Numbered from the stretch's first letter, positions 26,253 through 38,349 are shown. The stretch: DNA of 64,000 nt from Sipunculus nudus (GCA_026874595.1 CM049319.1:18643101-18707100); one strand, 5' to 3'. The notes: generated by a model not told the origin, from the sequence alone. Numbers and translations: made by a program.

Positions 26253-26253
26253 C
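26218..26253. repeat. (TA)n microsatellite
   Basis: TA run with a short interrupted extension. A second, interrupted one lies at about 26620-26660. Confidence 0.9.
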
Positions 26254-26259
26254 ATGTAA

Positions 26260-26619
26260 TTATATCATTACTTATGTAACTAGAATGAGAAATGAATCCA
26301 ACACGACACACCGTTGTATGCTGATCCACAAAATAATAAAATGTTATATATCTTTGCTTAAAAAACAGTCTCTCCACAATGTTTAATAAAAATCGGCTCA
26401 TTAGTTTTCGTTAAGTATATACTGTACACCATCTGCCGCGGTGAAATATTTCCTTGATGAAAATAATTAAAGATTAATGATAGATTTATGTGACGTTAAC
26501 TTTTGTCAGGCCATATGAAAATACATTTTAACATAATCTGTAGGGCTCATGATTTCTATGATATCTTAAGCAATTCGGCAAACATATACATAATGATAAT
26601 GTTATATGAAAGTTAATTG

Positions 26620-26651
<32 letters not shown>

Positions 26652-28320
26652 TTATACATGTACGAAGCGCATATAATAACGTAATGTGGTAGATAATAAA
26701 GCACCCTATGCCAGAGGTCTTTTCTAATCATATCTCTTGATAGTCCGGTTCTGCGCAGTGTGTGATTAAGTATGATTACGTATACAAAACATGTACTTTA
26801 AAAGTTTGACAGTCAAATGGTTGTTGTCATTTTGGTTAAAGAAAGTGTGCCAATATTATCAGAAAAGCGACACTCCCTCAAATGTTGTAAAACAGCCGCA
26901 GAAATAATAATAGATCACAGGTCCCTACTTTCTCAATCATCAAATATTTGTTTACAACCTATTCTTGACTAAAAAAATAACATAGTTTCATGCACAAACA
27001 CTAGATGGCTCCGTTTGTCCTGTATGTAAAAAATACAACATATCAGGAAAAAATAGTCATTTTCAATCCAGAGGGGGGCACAGGTGGCACGAGCCTCCCT
27101 TTAGCTTTCTTAATTTGATCATATATTAATTTTACATTGTTTGCTTTCTTGCATACCTCATACGTCGATCCAGTTAAAATTGTATTGCACCTAAATTTAA
27201 CCATGCATGTATGATACCATGGCTTTTACGTTATACTTGCCCTTTACTTTTACTTTATAACCTTATGCCTTTTCATGATTGAAGTAGACTTGGACTATTG
27301 ATAAGTATATTGCTTTTATATAAACATTACCTCTTCTCTTTAGACAGGTATAAAAAATATGTTATCTCCACTTTACTTGTATACTCAAGATAATTTACAG
27401 TGATCAATGTCCTGAACATTTTGCCATTTTATTTTTATGTCGTGTGGACAGTTACACATATTTCAGAAGACAAAATTCTTACTTTATAGGGCGTATTATT
27501 TCTGGCGAACCCACTTGTAAAAAGAATACAGGAAGCTCTGTCCATTATAATCATTATTTGATTTCATCCTGTTGCAAATTATTCTTTTTTACTAAAATAT
27601 ATGACCTTGTTTAGGCCCCATGGGAGGAGGGGAATAGTTAGTTTTTATATTTTCTTTAACACAAACCATATACGGAAATTTCATGAATACGTTTGTCACA
27701 CGATCAGAAGATAGGTGATGGAATGAGTTTGCCGAGAAGATTTCTTTCAAGTTTTTGGTATATTTTAGTAGTGTGTTGGAGCCGTTCACAATATGTTTAA
27801 TATTTGATTTAAAAGATGATACTGATGCACTTTTATAAGGTTGTGGTCCCAATAAACCACAGGTTTGAATTTGATTGAGAGATGGTCCCCCCATTGCTTC
27901 AGCAGGAGGACGAAAGGATTTTTTTCCAGGGGGAGAGGTAAAACACCTCATACCACACAAAGGAAATGATTATACCAATAGTCAATAAACGAAATGTCGT
28001 AAAACAAATGCTTAAGTTTCACTTCAATTCTTAGCCTATCGCCCCCTACATGACTGTTCGATATAATATACAACCAGCAAATTTCCCTGCCACTATGCCT
28101 TAAGAGTAAAGAAATGTTTAAATGTATATTATTTTTGTCGTATATGTGTTAAGTTACTTGATTTAAATTATGTGTTGTATCTGTTTTTCGTAAATACAAT
28201 CATCATCATGAGAGATTAGGAATCCCATTTGTTCTCAGGTGTTATATGTTTAACAGTTCTTTCAAAGGGGTAGCTTTTCTTTAATTCATATGTTTTCGGA
28301 ATTAATCCATTGCTATGACT
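26260..28320. other. Intergenic, no supported gene
   Basis: A 122-codon open frame (27592-27960, minus) is the longest here, but it has no motif, no convincing splice sites and no repeat relationship that I can see. Nothing else is identifiable. Confidence 0.4.
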
Positions 28321-28324
28321 TATA

Positions 28325-28495
28325 TCCGCCCCGCATCATGCCCTTTCAGCCCACAGCCCGCCCCGTAATCATAGAAAAAAATTCAGCCCGTCCCGCAGTT
28401 ACTATGATTCTTTCAGCCTGCACTCTACCCGCAAATTTTTTCTTTTAGCCCGCACCCGCCCCGCATGTTGCAAGTTTCAAGCCCGTGATCCAGCC
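28325..28495. repeat. GC-rich degenerate repeat CAGCCCGCCCCGCA
   Basis: At least five degenerate copies of a CAGCCCGC(C)CCGCA unit are separated by AT-rich spacers, in an otherwise AT-rich area. It ends about 90 bp before the outer edge of the Ngaro-like element. Confidence 0.6.
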
Positions 28496-28584
28496 CCCGA
28501 TATAAAAATAATAAAAAATATGATCACAAGTTATCAATATAAAGAATATTTTACAACACATTTATTAGCCACGCTTATTATAAA

Positions 28585-29030
28585 TATATTTATGCCCACA
28601 AACCACGAACACACAACACAGCAAAGATGATTAAATGTCATTTAATATGACGAAATACACAGAATACAATCCCAAAATCCAAATAAGCATGACTACGAAA
28701 GGAACAGTTAAAAGTTTACCGAATCACAGTGGCTAATTAATATGTATATCACAGACGAGATTGTGCAGCAGTCAATATAAATGACAGTTGTATAAGACGA
28801 GTCCATACATATGACAGTATTACCAGCAGATAAGAAATACAGTATACATGGTTATTAGGTCTAAGTCCCTAAGTGGTCTAAATGACTCATGGAGCTTTAC
28901 AGGTAACAATATTGTCAATGTAACTATACTACGCAAATAAACAGATAACACAGCGTGTTGATATCTAGCATATAGTACTCGGCTACAGTGCAGAGTTAAG
29001 CTAACCTATGAATACTCAATCAATAAATAA
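28585..29030 (-). repeat. Split direct repeat B2 (outer)
   Basis: It matches 34917-35353 with about five substitutions, a 1-bp indel and a 9-bp indel. It starts at TATATTTATGCCCACA and ends at CAATAAATAA. It is the outer terminal repeat of the Ngaro-like element in minus-strand reading. Confidence 0.9.
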
Positions 29031-29066
29031 TATGGAGTTCTTGTCACATGGCTCAAGGATAGAGAC

Positions 29067-30104
29067 GTGTTTCTGAGAGCTCCATCAATTTTTGATTTAA
29101 CATTACCTGAATGTCGCTTGAGTGGTCGCTCAAGAGGTACAAATATGTCTCATACAAGAAGAAAGACGGGAAAAAAACCTGGACAGACAGTTGGTGAAAT
29201 GGATAAATATATTGAGAGAGAACCAGGGAGGCAGGGCAGTACGGAGGCCACGTCATGTGAGGAGGGACTGGGAGCAATGGCCACTGCTACGGACTTGAAC
29301 ACACAGGTAGGCCAACAAAATATTATGACAGAGATAAAACGTCTGGTTCAAACCTCAAACAAAGAACTAAGTGAGCAAATTAACAAAATGCATGTTGACC
29401 TGAAAGGTCAAATGGATTTACTGACAACAGAGCAAACAAACATAAAGAAAACTGTACATGTGCTAGAAACAGGTTTACAGTCGCTGGACAATACAGTAGA
29501 AGAATGCAAATGCCGAGAGCAAAGACTTTCAAAGGAGGTTGATATGTTACGGAAGCAGGTGAATGATTTGCAAGATAAAACAAGAATTTCTGAATTACAT
29601 TTGGAAAACCTTAGAAAGCAATTACAGGAAGAAACAAATAAACAAGAACGTTATATGAGGGAATGGAACTTGAGAATTATAGGTGTTGGGGAAATAGGGA
29701 AAGCTGAAAACTGTGTGAACACTGCTACAAAAATCATCGCTGAAAATAAACTGCTTGGGGACGCAAATGAAACACAGATAAGGGATAAGATTGAAATAGC
29801 ACACAGGACAGGCAGAAAAGGGCAACGACCAAGGCACATTATTGTCAGGTTTCACAGTCGACTGATCAGAAACGAGATCATAATAAAAAGCAAATAGAAA
29901 CTTCAAGGAAACCAGACCCGGTTTGTTGAAGACCTGACTGCCGCGGATTATCAAACGAAATGGAGGGCCAAACCGCAGATGACCGCAGCATTCAATGACG
30001 GACAGAGAGTGCGCTTTTGGCGAGGGAAGCTCTATGTGAACGGGGAACCAGTAACCATCCAGGGTCTTCCTAGCAACACAGCTGACACAACGGAGGTCGA
30101 GTAG
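29067..30104 (+). pseudogene. LINE ORF1 protein (coiled coil, RRM-like), one in-frame stop
   Basis: The probable start is the ATG at about 29145 (MSHTRRKTGKK), although the frame is open from 29067. The protein has a basic N-terminus, then a long heptad-rich coiled coil (roughly residues 85-195 of the open frame) and an RRM-like strand WNLRIIGVGE. A TAG at 29895-29897 interrupts the frame. The same frame continues for 68 more codons with RFVEDLTAADY and FWRGKLYVNG, the expected C-terminal domain, to TAG at 30102-30104. In L1-type elements this protein trimerises and coats the RNA as a chaperone. The single stop suggests a recent loss or a sequence error. Confidence 0.8.
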
Positions 30105-30743
30105 CAGGTCAGATGACGAAACAAACAGGTTTTTGGCTTATAAGGGACCATTCTGTTATTGTTTTTGGACTTATTGTGATGTTTACCTGAGCACGTGGTA
30201 AGCGCGGGATTTTCCATGTTATCGCCTACCTCGGATTCCGGCCTGTCTTGCGCTCCGTTGCGCGGGGCAGGATGGGAACGGGGCTGGGCTTCCCTGTGCG
30301 TTGCTTAAGCACCAAGTTAGAGGTAGCACCGTGATAGAGCGAATACTATGGCGACGTTAACAAACTGCCAGACGGGGCGCGAGCTCAGTTAGAAGCAGAG
30401 ACTTTTGAGCTTTAGATAGGTGCTAGGTTTAGTATTTATGTGACACGGACATAGGTTGTTATATTTTGGTACTTCACGTTTGGTGAGTAATGTATTGTTG
30501 TATTTATGTCATTTGTATATGTTCAGTATTCCCAAATTATGTAAGTAAGCATGCATGGTATTACCGAAGACATGCTTCCCTTTTGGAGATTGGAATGTTA
30601 ATAACAGTTATTAAGATATTCAACTTAAAGTTAAATAACGAGAGATGTGTTGTTAGTGTAGTATATTATGTAGAGATTTTTGGTAATGTTATTTGTGGCA
30701 AATTGAAATTGTTAACGAACAGATTTAGTACAATATTCTTCAG

Positions 30744-33700
30744 ATGGAGGATGTAAAAATGCTTTCACTTAATGTTAGGGGGCTGCAGAATTACATGAAA
30801 CGAAGACAGTTATTTTATTGGCTACAGAAGAAACAACATAACAAAATACTTTTACAAGAAACTCATAGTTCCTCCAACACTGCTTCGCAGTGGAAAGCTG
30901 AATGGGGACATTTGATGATTTTAAATCATGGAGATATGAATGCCCGCGGTGTTGCTATATTAATAAAATTATCTCATGATATACATAATATTTACATGGA
31001 TAAGGATGGGAGAACCATCGTATTGGACATAACTATTGGTAATTTACGTTTAAACTTATGCAATGTATATGCCCCAAACAGACCTAACCCTGAATTTTAC
31101 ATGAATTTATTCCATAAACTGGAAACAACTGATAATGAAACTAATATTATTGGAGGCGATTGGAACACTGTCATTAATACTAAACTAGACAAAAATTCAA
31201 TTACATATACTGGCTATAGTCGAGTTATCTCCACTCTACATGAGTGGATGGAGGAATTGGATCTGATAGATCCCTGGCGTTATCTAAATCCAATTAAAAG
31301 ACAATTTACCTGGTCCCGATTGAATCCCAAGTATACAGCCAGCAGAATAGATTTTTTTCTCATTTCCAGAATATTGACAAATTACACCAGAAGTGCTAAA
31401 ATAACCAAGGTTACAAAACTGACCATTCAGCAATAGATCTTTGCATTAAATCTTTTCATAACAAACGTGGCCCAGGATTTTGGAAGTTAAATCTGGCATT
31501 ATTAAGAGATAAGGACTTAGTTGAAAATATAAAAAAAATGTATCAAGGAAACTGCAGAAGAAAATAAAGAAGCTAATCCTAACTTGCTTTGGGATACAAT
31601 CAAAATGTCAATACGAAGAACGTGTATCAGTCATGGTATTAATGTAAAATGAAAAGAAAATCAGAAATACTCCTTCTAGAACAGGAAATAAATAAAATGA
31701 AAAATCACCCTAATTACCCAAATGCATTGCTTTGTCTGCAAATTAAAGAAGCTGAAGAAAAACTAAAAAAAGGTCTAGAGATTAAAACAAAAGGAGCGAT
31801 TGTTCGGAGCAAAATAAGATGGTATGAAGAAGGAGAAAAATCTACAAAATACTTTCTGAACATGGAAAAACGAAACTATAATAAGAAACTTATAAGTAAA
31901 TTGAATAATGATGGAAATATGATTTATGATCCAAATGAGATATTAAAAGCAGAGAGACACTATTTTGAAAAATTATTTACATCTAAACCTTCATATAGGC
32001 CACAAAAATTTAATACATTTATACATAAACACAATATGCAGGTCAGAAAAATTAAAAATGCAACAGGGAGTGGAAAGCTAACTGAAGCAGAATTATTTCA
32101 AAGTATGAGATCTTTTAAGAACGGAAAATCACCAGGAAGTGATGGACTTCAAATAGAATTTTATAAAATATTTAGGCAGGACATAAAACCTTATTTCATG
32201 GATACTGTACATTACTCTTTTGAGACAGGCTTATTACCAATAACACAAAGACAAGGTATAATCAGTTTATTACCAAAAAAAAGGAAAAGATCTTCAATAT
32301 TTGAAAAACTGGAGACCTCTTACTTTACTAAATTGCGATTATAAGATTATTTCAAAGTGCATATCAAATAGAATAAAAGCTGTAATTCCTGATCTAATCA
32401 ATGATGACCAAACCGGTTTTATTAGTGGACGCTACATAGGTGAGAATAATAATAAGGTAATTACATTGATAAATAATATAAGTAACATGAAGCAAAAAGC
32501 TTTCCTACTGACAGTCGATTATGAAAAGGCTTTTGATTTTTTTAGAATGGGACTATATATATAAATCCTTAGAAAATATGAACTTTGATGAAGTGACAAT
32601 ATCGATGATAAAGACAATGTATAATGATATCAGTAGTTGTATTATGAATAACGGATACAACTCCGGTTTCTTTAAGGTCTCTAGAGGAGTAAGACAGGGT
32701 TGTCCACTGTCACCTTTATTATTTGGGTTGAGTATAGAATTACTAGCTAGTGTTATTAGCAGAAAGTAATATTAAAGTATAGATTATCAAAACAATTTAT
32801 TTAAAATAGCTCAGGATGCGGATGATACGATTCTATTTCTTAAAGATATTAACAGTATAAGTCATGTAATTAAGTTATTTCATGAATTTATTCATGTATC
32901 AGGACTAAAAATTAATTTAGAAAAAACACATGTTATGCCAATGAGTACAGTACAATACACTGAAAAGGATGAAGTTAGAAAATTGGGGCTTTCCTGGGTC
33001 AATCAGGTGAATATACTGGGAGTCATAATAACATCGTCATTACAAAATGTAATAAATTTGAACTATATCCCAAAAATAAATAAAATAAAAAGCATAATAT
33101 CAGTCTGGACAGAGAGAAAGCTTACTCCAAAGGGGAAGATCACTATTATTAAATCATTCATAATGTCACAATTTATTTATTTACTATCTGTACTACCAAG
33201 CCCACCGAAACATATTTTTGCACAAGTTGATAAAATGATATATAAATTTATATGGGGTAAAGGTAGAGAGTTAATAAAAAGAAATAACTTAATTGCACCA
33301 AAAGAAGAAGGTGGCCTGAGTATGAATCATTTATGTTCTCAAGATGCATCACTTAAAATTGCTTGGATAAAAAGGATAATATGGAAAGAATCAGATAATT
33401 CATGGAGAAAGGTTGTTTTACATAATTTTAAAATGGGTGAACATTCATTTAAGTGTAACCTTGCAGATCAGGACAGAAAAGAAATATGTAGGAACTATAT
33501 ATGTTTTTGGGATGATGTGTTATCTGCCTGGTGTAAATACAATTATCATGTTCCAGTTGTGTATGATGATATAATACGGCAAGGGTTGTGGTTTAATTCT
33601 CATATCAGGATAAATAATAGAGTAGTTTTCTATAGGAAACTATTTGATGCTGGAGTGAAATATATTAAAGATATAGTCAGTACTTCACAGTCAGATTCAG

Positions 33701-34488
33701 TTTGGATGAGTTATCAAGAGTTTTGTGATGTATAATGTACATATTGATTTCCTTAGCTACCATGGACTATTAAGGGCAATTCCAGAAACATGGGAAAGTA
33801 CTATAAATAGTCACGATAGTTTCACAGCATTATCGCCAAGTATTAGTTTAGTGGATAGACTTATAACCAAAAAAGATGGCACGAAACAAGTGTATGCAGA
33901 TATATTAAAGAAAATTTCAGAAAAACCATACAATACGATTTTAAAATGGAACAAAGAATTTAATGGTGAAATAGAAAATAAGATATTAAAAGGATTTGAA
34001 AATTTATATTCGTCAACAATATCTTGTAAACTGCAATATTTTCAGTTTAGAATCCTGCACCGCAGAGTGACACTGAACCCTTTCTTGTTCAGGATTAAGA
34101 AAATAGATCATAATAAGTGTTCCTTCTGCAAATCTTGTGAAGAAACATTATTACAATTTTGCTGGAAATGTGATTTCACAAAACTTTTGTGGAGAGATAT
34201 ATTGTTGGAGTTAAAGCAACATGGTTTAGTCAGTTCCACATACAGATGGTCTGTGGAGAATGTTATTTTAGGGTGCGATGATGATAACTGGATGAACTTT
34301 TTAACATTGATGGTAAAGAGGTATTTATATATTACTAGATGTGGTAATGAAAAGCCAACGAAAGGGGGGGGGTTCAATATTTTATTAAAGCCACATTGAA
34401 TATTGAAAAAGAAATTGCAATAAAAAAAGACAAGTTAAACCAACACCATATTAAGTGGGCACCAATACTGTGTATACGCGAAGAGTAA
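30744..34488 (+). pseudogene. LINE ORF2 (AP endonuclease and reverse transcriptase), frameshifted
   Basis: The start MEDVKMLSLNVRGLQ leads an exonuclease-endonuclease-phosphatase domain, with LLQETH, NVYAPN, GGDWN and, after a frame change, TDHSAIDL. The RT region carries NGKSPGSDGL, NWRPLTLLNCDYKI, TVDYEKAFD, GVRQGCPLSPLLF and an ADDT box. The C-terminus has a CSFCKSCEETLLQFCWKC zinc-finger-like cluster. The frame changes near 31418, 31535, 31645, 32275, 32538, 33730 and 34370, and two stops lie at 32767 and 32773; after 34370 the frame runs to TAA at 34486-34488. The residue before ADD is Asp instead of the usual Tyr or Phe. Several shifts sit in homopolymer runs. Not functional as read. 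Confidence 0.85.
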
Positions 34489-34696
34489 CTAAATATTTGT
34501 TTAATTTTATCAAAAAGGTGAACTTAGTTAAAAAGGATGCTGAAAATGATCGTATTATTGTGAAGGTTCAATATGTATTTGTATGTTTTTATGTATGTGT
34601 GTATGTTGTATATTTTCTTTTTGTATAAAAAAAAAAGAAAAAAGAAAACCGCGCACTTGGAAGACCAGAAGGGTGGTAGGCGGGGATGAAGGAGGG

Positions 34697-34921
34697 TGTT
34701 TCAAAGAGTGTCTGCACACGTTTGATGATCCAGTAAGAATGAGAGATTACATGCAATTAATCACACTGGAGAAAGTAATCACGTGACGGGGTAAAGCCAG
34801 CTAATTGGATGGACAGTGACCCCTGAAAACATGCCCCTGTGATCGGGACTTAATAGGGGGAACGATAGGTGTTAGTGGGTTCGTGCATAAAATAATATGG
34901 TGCCGTTACACCAATGTATAT
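34697..34921 (-). repeat. Split direct repeat A2
   Basis: Matches 42440-42664 except at two positions. It overlaps B1 by the short TATAT shared at the junction (34917-34921). Confidence 0.92.
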
Positions 34922-35353
34922 TTATGCCCACAACCCACAAACACACAACACAGCAAAGATGATTAAATGTCATTTAATATGACGAAATACACAGAATACA
35001 ATCCCAAAATCCAATAAGCATGACTACGAAAGGAACAGTTAAAAGTTTACCGAATCACAGTGGCTAATTAATATGTATATCACAGACGAGATTGTGCAGC
35101 AGTCCATATAAATGACAGTTGTATGAGACGAGTCCATACATATGACAGTATTACCAGCAGATAAGAAATACAGTATACATGGTTATTAGGTCTAAGTCCC
35201 TAAGTGGTCTAAATGACTCATGGAGGTAACAATATTGTCAATGTAACTATACTACGCAAATAAACAGATAACACAGCGTGTTGATATCTAGCATATAGTA
35301 CTCGGCTACAGTGCAGAGTTAAGCTAACCTATGAATACTCAGTCAATAAATAA
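34917..35353 (-). repeat. Split direct repeat B1 (inner)
   Basis: Inner partner of 28585-29030. It lacks the 9-bp segment CTTTACAGG-like indel present in B2. Confidence 0.9.
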
Positions 35354-35743
35354 GCGTTGTAATGATAAGAATAGCTGAATAACTATACTACAAGTAATAC
35401 CTAACAACATATTTATTATCTAGCATAAAATAAATATCGAATGAAGTTGCACAAATACCCTAACAGTTTAAGTAGTTTGGAACAACCTTGGTTTATTTGA
35501 TGGTAAATTTATGGTGGGGTAAGAAAACCGCCAAAGCCCCGCAGTGGGCTCTCCACCATAAAGGCCAGGGAAGAGAGGGAGCACCCAGTCAAGTACTGTC
35601 TGTGCAAGGGAAAAATAGGCTTGATGTCCGAACAATGAGTCAGGGATAATGGGAGGTGAGTGTGGCAGGGATCTGATGGAGGTAAATGTTCCCCCCCCCC
35701 AGTACCCAGTCAAGTCCTGCCGGTGCGGGAAGGGTCCGAAAGG

Positions 35744-36622
35744 TTAGAAGGTGCTGAATGGGGGGAACCGTATGTAACGTTGGAAGGCTTTGGTTTTCCA
35801 CCGTCCTAGCTGCATGATGGCGGCATCAGACATGCCTAAGGATGCAGCATGGGTGGCTGCCCCAATCCGGAAACTATGGGTTTTAAAATTGGCGGTGGGC
35901 AGGCCGGCCTTGACTAAACACTTTGATAAGGCTGAAGTCACGAAATTTCTGGGTACTGGAGTAGCGTCCGAGAAGATGAAAAGGGGCCCTGGCTGATTAG
36001 GCCTTACTGAGAGGAACTGTTGGAGGTGGCGTAAGGGGCACCATGGGGTATAGTTGGGTTCAACCTCTAGCACCGTTACGTGATTTTTCGGGGCATGTTT
36101 GAAATTGCACATTTTTATCCTTAGATTAGGGCCATGAAATGAGATGTCGCTTAAATTAATGGCATTTTCCCGTTGGTTGGGAGAAGAAGAGATCTCCCCA
36201 AGGCGTAATAATGCATGGAAGGCCAGCAGAAACATAGAAGACAGTAAGGAATGGATGTAGGCCCCGCTGAAGGCGATTGGAATGGCCTGGATAATTTGTT
36301 TCAGTAGGGGCAGAGTAATGGGTAAGCGCTGGTCCCGTTTTGAATTTAAATTTGTCCACCCTGCCAAAACTTTTTTTACCAGAAAGGCTTCAGAGGGGGC
36401 TTGGAATCCCGACAATTTGTGGAGAAAATTTATAGCCGACAACTGGGAGATTATAGTGGAGGGAGCTGAGCCCTGATTGATTCGGTGGATGATGTACCTA
36501 AGAGCAGTGTCGGTTGAGCAGGGTAGTGATGACAATCCGAGAGGGGTACAGAAATTATTAAACTGTACCAGTGATCTCCTGTAGGCTAGTTGGGTGTTTC
36601 TTGCCAGCCCGGCCAATACCAT
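35744..36622 (-). CDS. Tyrosine recombinase of the Ngaro-like element
   Basis: An open frame of 292 codons, read from the minus strand. The N-terminal part (about residues 1-110) is the helical SAM-like core-binding domain (NTQLAYRRSLVQF onward). The catalytic domain has Arg in ALLRLGEISSS, the H-x-x-R box HSFRIGAATHA, then GRWKTKAFQRYIR with the nucleophilic Tyr. In this element order the enzyme inserts a circular DNA intermediate without target duplication. It is the only complete coding region of the element. Its start is uncertain because in the family it may be translated as the C-terminal part of pol: the RNase H frame ends just upstream (about 36640) with only a short gap. Confidence 0.88.
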   Translation of the reverse strand: MVLAGLARNTQLAYRRSLVQFNNFCTPLGLSSLPCSTDTALRYIIHRINQGSAPSTIISQLSAINFLHKLSGFQAPSEAFLVKKVLAGWTNLNSKRDQRLPITLPLLKQIIQAIPIAFSGAYIHSLLSSMFLLAFHALLRLGEISSSPNQRENAINLSDISFHGPNLRIKMCNFKHAPKNHVTVLEVEPNYTPWCPLRHLQQFLSVRPNQPGPLFIFSDATPVPRNFVTSALSKCLVKAGLPTANFKTHSFRIGAATHAASLGMSDAAIMQLGRWKTKAFQRYIRFPPFSTF

Positions 36623-36639
36623 TTCTGCTGCCTGTGCTG

Positions 36640-36970
36640 CTACTGAGGCAGGAGGTGGGGCGGGATGACAGTAGGATGGTCCTCAAGGTGGGGGGCATGA
36701 AGTTTTGCCCGCTGGACCTGTAGGCGAGAGAGTAAATCAGCAGTTATATTTAAGGCACCGGGATGTGTCTCGCTCTGAAAGAAATATTGAATCTCATACA
36801 TGCGAGGACAAGCCTGCGCACCAAGGTCATAATTTGATCTTCCCGCGATGACTGACTGTTGATGACCTGGACTACCGCCATGTTGTCACAATGAAAGATA
36901 ACCCGACGATTGGCTAGGAGTTGGTCCCATATTTCATAATAGATTCACCAGCCTGCGCAGGAATGCCCTA
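36640..36970 (-). pseudogene. RNase H domain of the Ngaro-like element, frameshifted
   Basis: Minus-strand translation gives ANRRVIFHCDNMAVVQVINS, TLVRRLVLACM and FRARHIP, then, after loss of register near 36760, GALNITADLLSRLQVQ. The HCDNMAVV block with its catalytic Asp and the final ADLLSR pattern are typical of the RNase H region following RT in DIRS/Ngaro elements. One base is missing in the HIPG(A)LN segment, where CCCGGTGCC would need an extra G. No open frame spans the domain. Confidence 0.7.
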
Positions 36971-37013
36971 CCGGGGACGATAGTTCATAAACCCAAACAA
37001 TGACTGAAGGGGT

Positions 37014-37500
37014 TTAACCTGAATTTTGTTTATGTTTTTTTGCGTGACTTACTGCTTCTTTGATCCTAGCTAGTTTGTCGGCTGGAAGACGGATTTCGCA
37101 CTTGATCGTATCGACCTCTATGCCGAAAAGCACTGCAGTACTGGTAGGCCTTATGGTCTTCTCATGCTTTACTGGGAGTTTTATGTCAAGGGACAATTTT
37201 GTAAATGAATGGAGGGCTTGTAAACAGTCGAGAGAGTTGGCCGAACCGAAAAACATGAAATCATCAAGTATGTGGGACATATGTTTGACACCAAATTTGT
37301 TGACTAGAATCCATTGAGGAGCAGAACTGAACCTTTCGAAAATTTGGCATGATGACGACCAACCCATGGGTAAACATTTATCGAAATAATAATCCCCCCT
37401 GAATTTGAAACCTAACAAATGGTAGTCTCTAGATGCAATTTGAATGAGCCGAAAAGCGTCTTTGATATCAGCTTTTGCAATGAGAGTCCCTTTGCCTAGC
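37014..37500 (-). pseudogene. Reverse transcriptase core of the Ngaro-like element
   Basis: Minus-strand translation shows GTLIAKADIKDAFRLIQI (first catalytic Asp), a LPMGWSSSCQIFERF block, then SHILDDFMFFG with the paired catalytic Asp, and the thumb-side LFGIEVDT. The longest uninterrupted piece is 37014-37418. The frame upstream, linking to the pol N-terminal part at 37615, is broken between about 37500 and 37620. ILDDF in place of Y-x-DD is normal for DIRS/Ngaro-type RTs. The catalytic residues are kept, so the break rather than point loss inactivates it. Confidence 0.8.
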
Positions 37501-37614
37501 TGTTGGATGATACTGATACAATGGTCAAGTGTTTAGTATTCGACCTGTGTAAAATACTTTGGAATGCCTTCGTTTACAGAATCCCCTTTCGGGTAGGAGA
37601 GATTGTGAATCAAT

Positions 37615-38349
37615 CTATAATTTCCATCTTTTTTTCGGGACAAGACCAAGTGGAGACACCCTTAAATTTTCGAAGGGTTGTTGAGAGAAAGGTCCAGCAA
37701 CACGACTCCTGCTTATTTCACTATCAATTTTTTGTTGGATAATTTCAGGCCTCAACAGGGCAGAGGGGTGGTTGGGGTGTTTGCCATGCCCGAGCGTCGC
37801 CGAGTGTTGTATAGAAAAGCCATGTTCGAAGCCATTGTAAAGGAAACCAGATTCATTGGGGTCAAAATGTAACAGATAATTAGCCAGAGCCTTGTTATCG
37901 ATTGGAGTTGGAATGGTGGGTGGGGGGCCTGCGTTGGGGCGGCTGTGAGATTGGGGTTGACGACGCAGGGGGAAGTTGGGCAGAGTTTTGTGTGCAGGCA
38001 GAGTGCGAGTGTCTTGCCGGTCTACCTTTTTGCAGGCAGACAAAGCAGTCATGGGAGTAATTGCAGTTTCTAGGTTTTGCACACCAACCTTGCTGGTGGA
38101 AGGAGTAACAGAAACCATTCGGGATGTGGGATGCGCTGTTGTTTTGAAATTTCTTAGGAGCTGTGGAGGAGGGGCCACGAAAGGGCTGGTTGCGGTCCAA
38201 GTTTCCTTTGCTCCTGGCTTCAGCCATGAGCCCATCAAGTTGCGTGCCAAAGTAAAAATTAGGGTTAGCAGCCCAGAAGTGCCTGTATGCATCGTCATAG
38301 AACTTCCAAGCCAGGGAATTAGGGTATGTGCTATGAAGCATACATACAT
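37615..38349 (-). CDS. pol N-terminal region of the Ngaro-like element
   Basis: The useful part is the C-terminal half of this frame: NKALANYLLHFDPNESGFL, GFEHGFSIQ and RVAGPFSQQPFENLRVSPLG followed by LVPKK. This is the conserved region just before the RT fingers. It overlaps the gag frame (37895-38488) in another register, as expected for gag-pol expression by frameshifting. The N-terminal part of the frame is probably a shadow of gag. It ends at 37615, before the RT core, so the polyprotein is interrupted. Confidence 0.65.
   Translation of the reverse strand: MYVCFIAHTLIPWLGSSMTMHTGTSGLLTLIFTLARNLMGSWLKPGAKETWTATSPFVAPPPQLLRNFKTTAHPTSRMVSVTPSTSKVGVQNLETAITPMTALSACKKVDRQDTRTLPAHKTLPNFPLRRQPQSHSRPNAGPPPTIPTPIDNKALANYLLHFDPNESGFLYNGFEHGFSIQHSATLGHGKHPNHPSALLRPEIIQQKIDSEISRSRVAGPFSQQPFENLRVSPLGLVPKKRWKL

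Larger units (their letters stand above)
29031..34696 (+). mobile_element. L1/Tx1-like LINE inserted between A2 and B2
   Basis: A two-ORF non-LTR retrotransposon: ORF1 with coiled coil and RRM-like region, about 640 bp spacer, and ORF2 with AP endonuclease and reverse transcriptase, then an A-rich tail at 34628-34649. A 47-bp segment (34650-34696) lies between the tail and A2. I find no target-site duplication. The RT block with NWRPLTLLNCDYKI and QTGFISGRYIGEN is typical of the L1/Tx1 group. The element is in the opposite orientation to the host Ngaro-like element. Confidence 0.85.

Noticed and set aside
27592-27960. 122-codon minus-strand open frame
   Set aside because: No recognisable motif, no splice sites and no related copy in the window.
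29067-29277. Minus-strand open frame over LINE ORF1 start
   Set aside because: Antisense shadow; the plus-strand coiled-coil protein is well supported.
28585-35353. Reading the B repeats (28585-29030 and 34917-35353) as LTRs of an LTR retrotransposon containing the LINE
   Set aside because: The enclosed ORFs are non-LTR type with an A-rich tail, and the A repeats at 34697 and 42440 show an interlocked split-repeat layout that LTRs do not explain.
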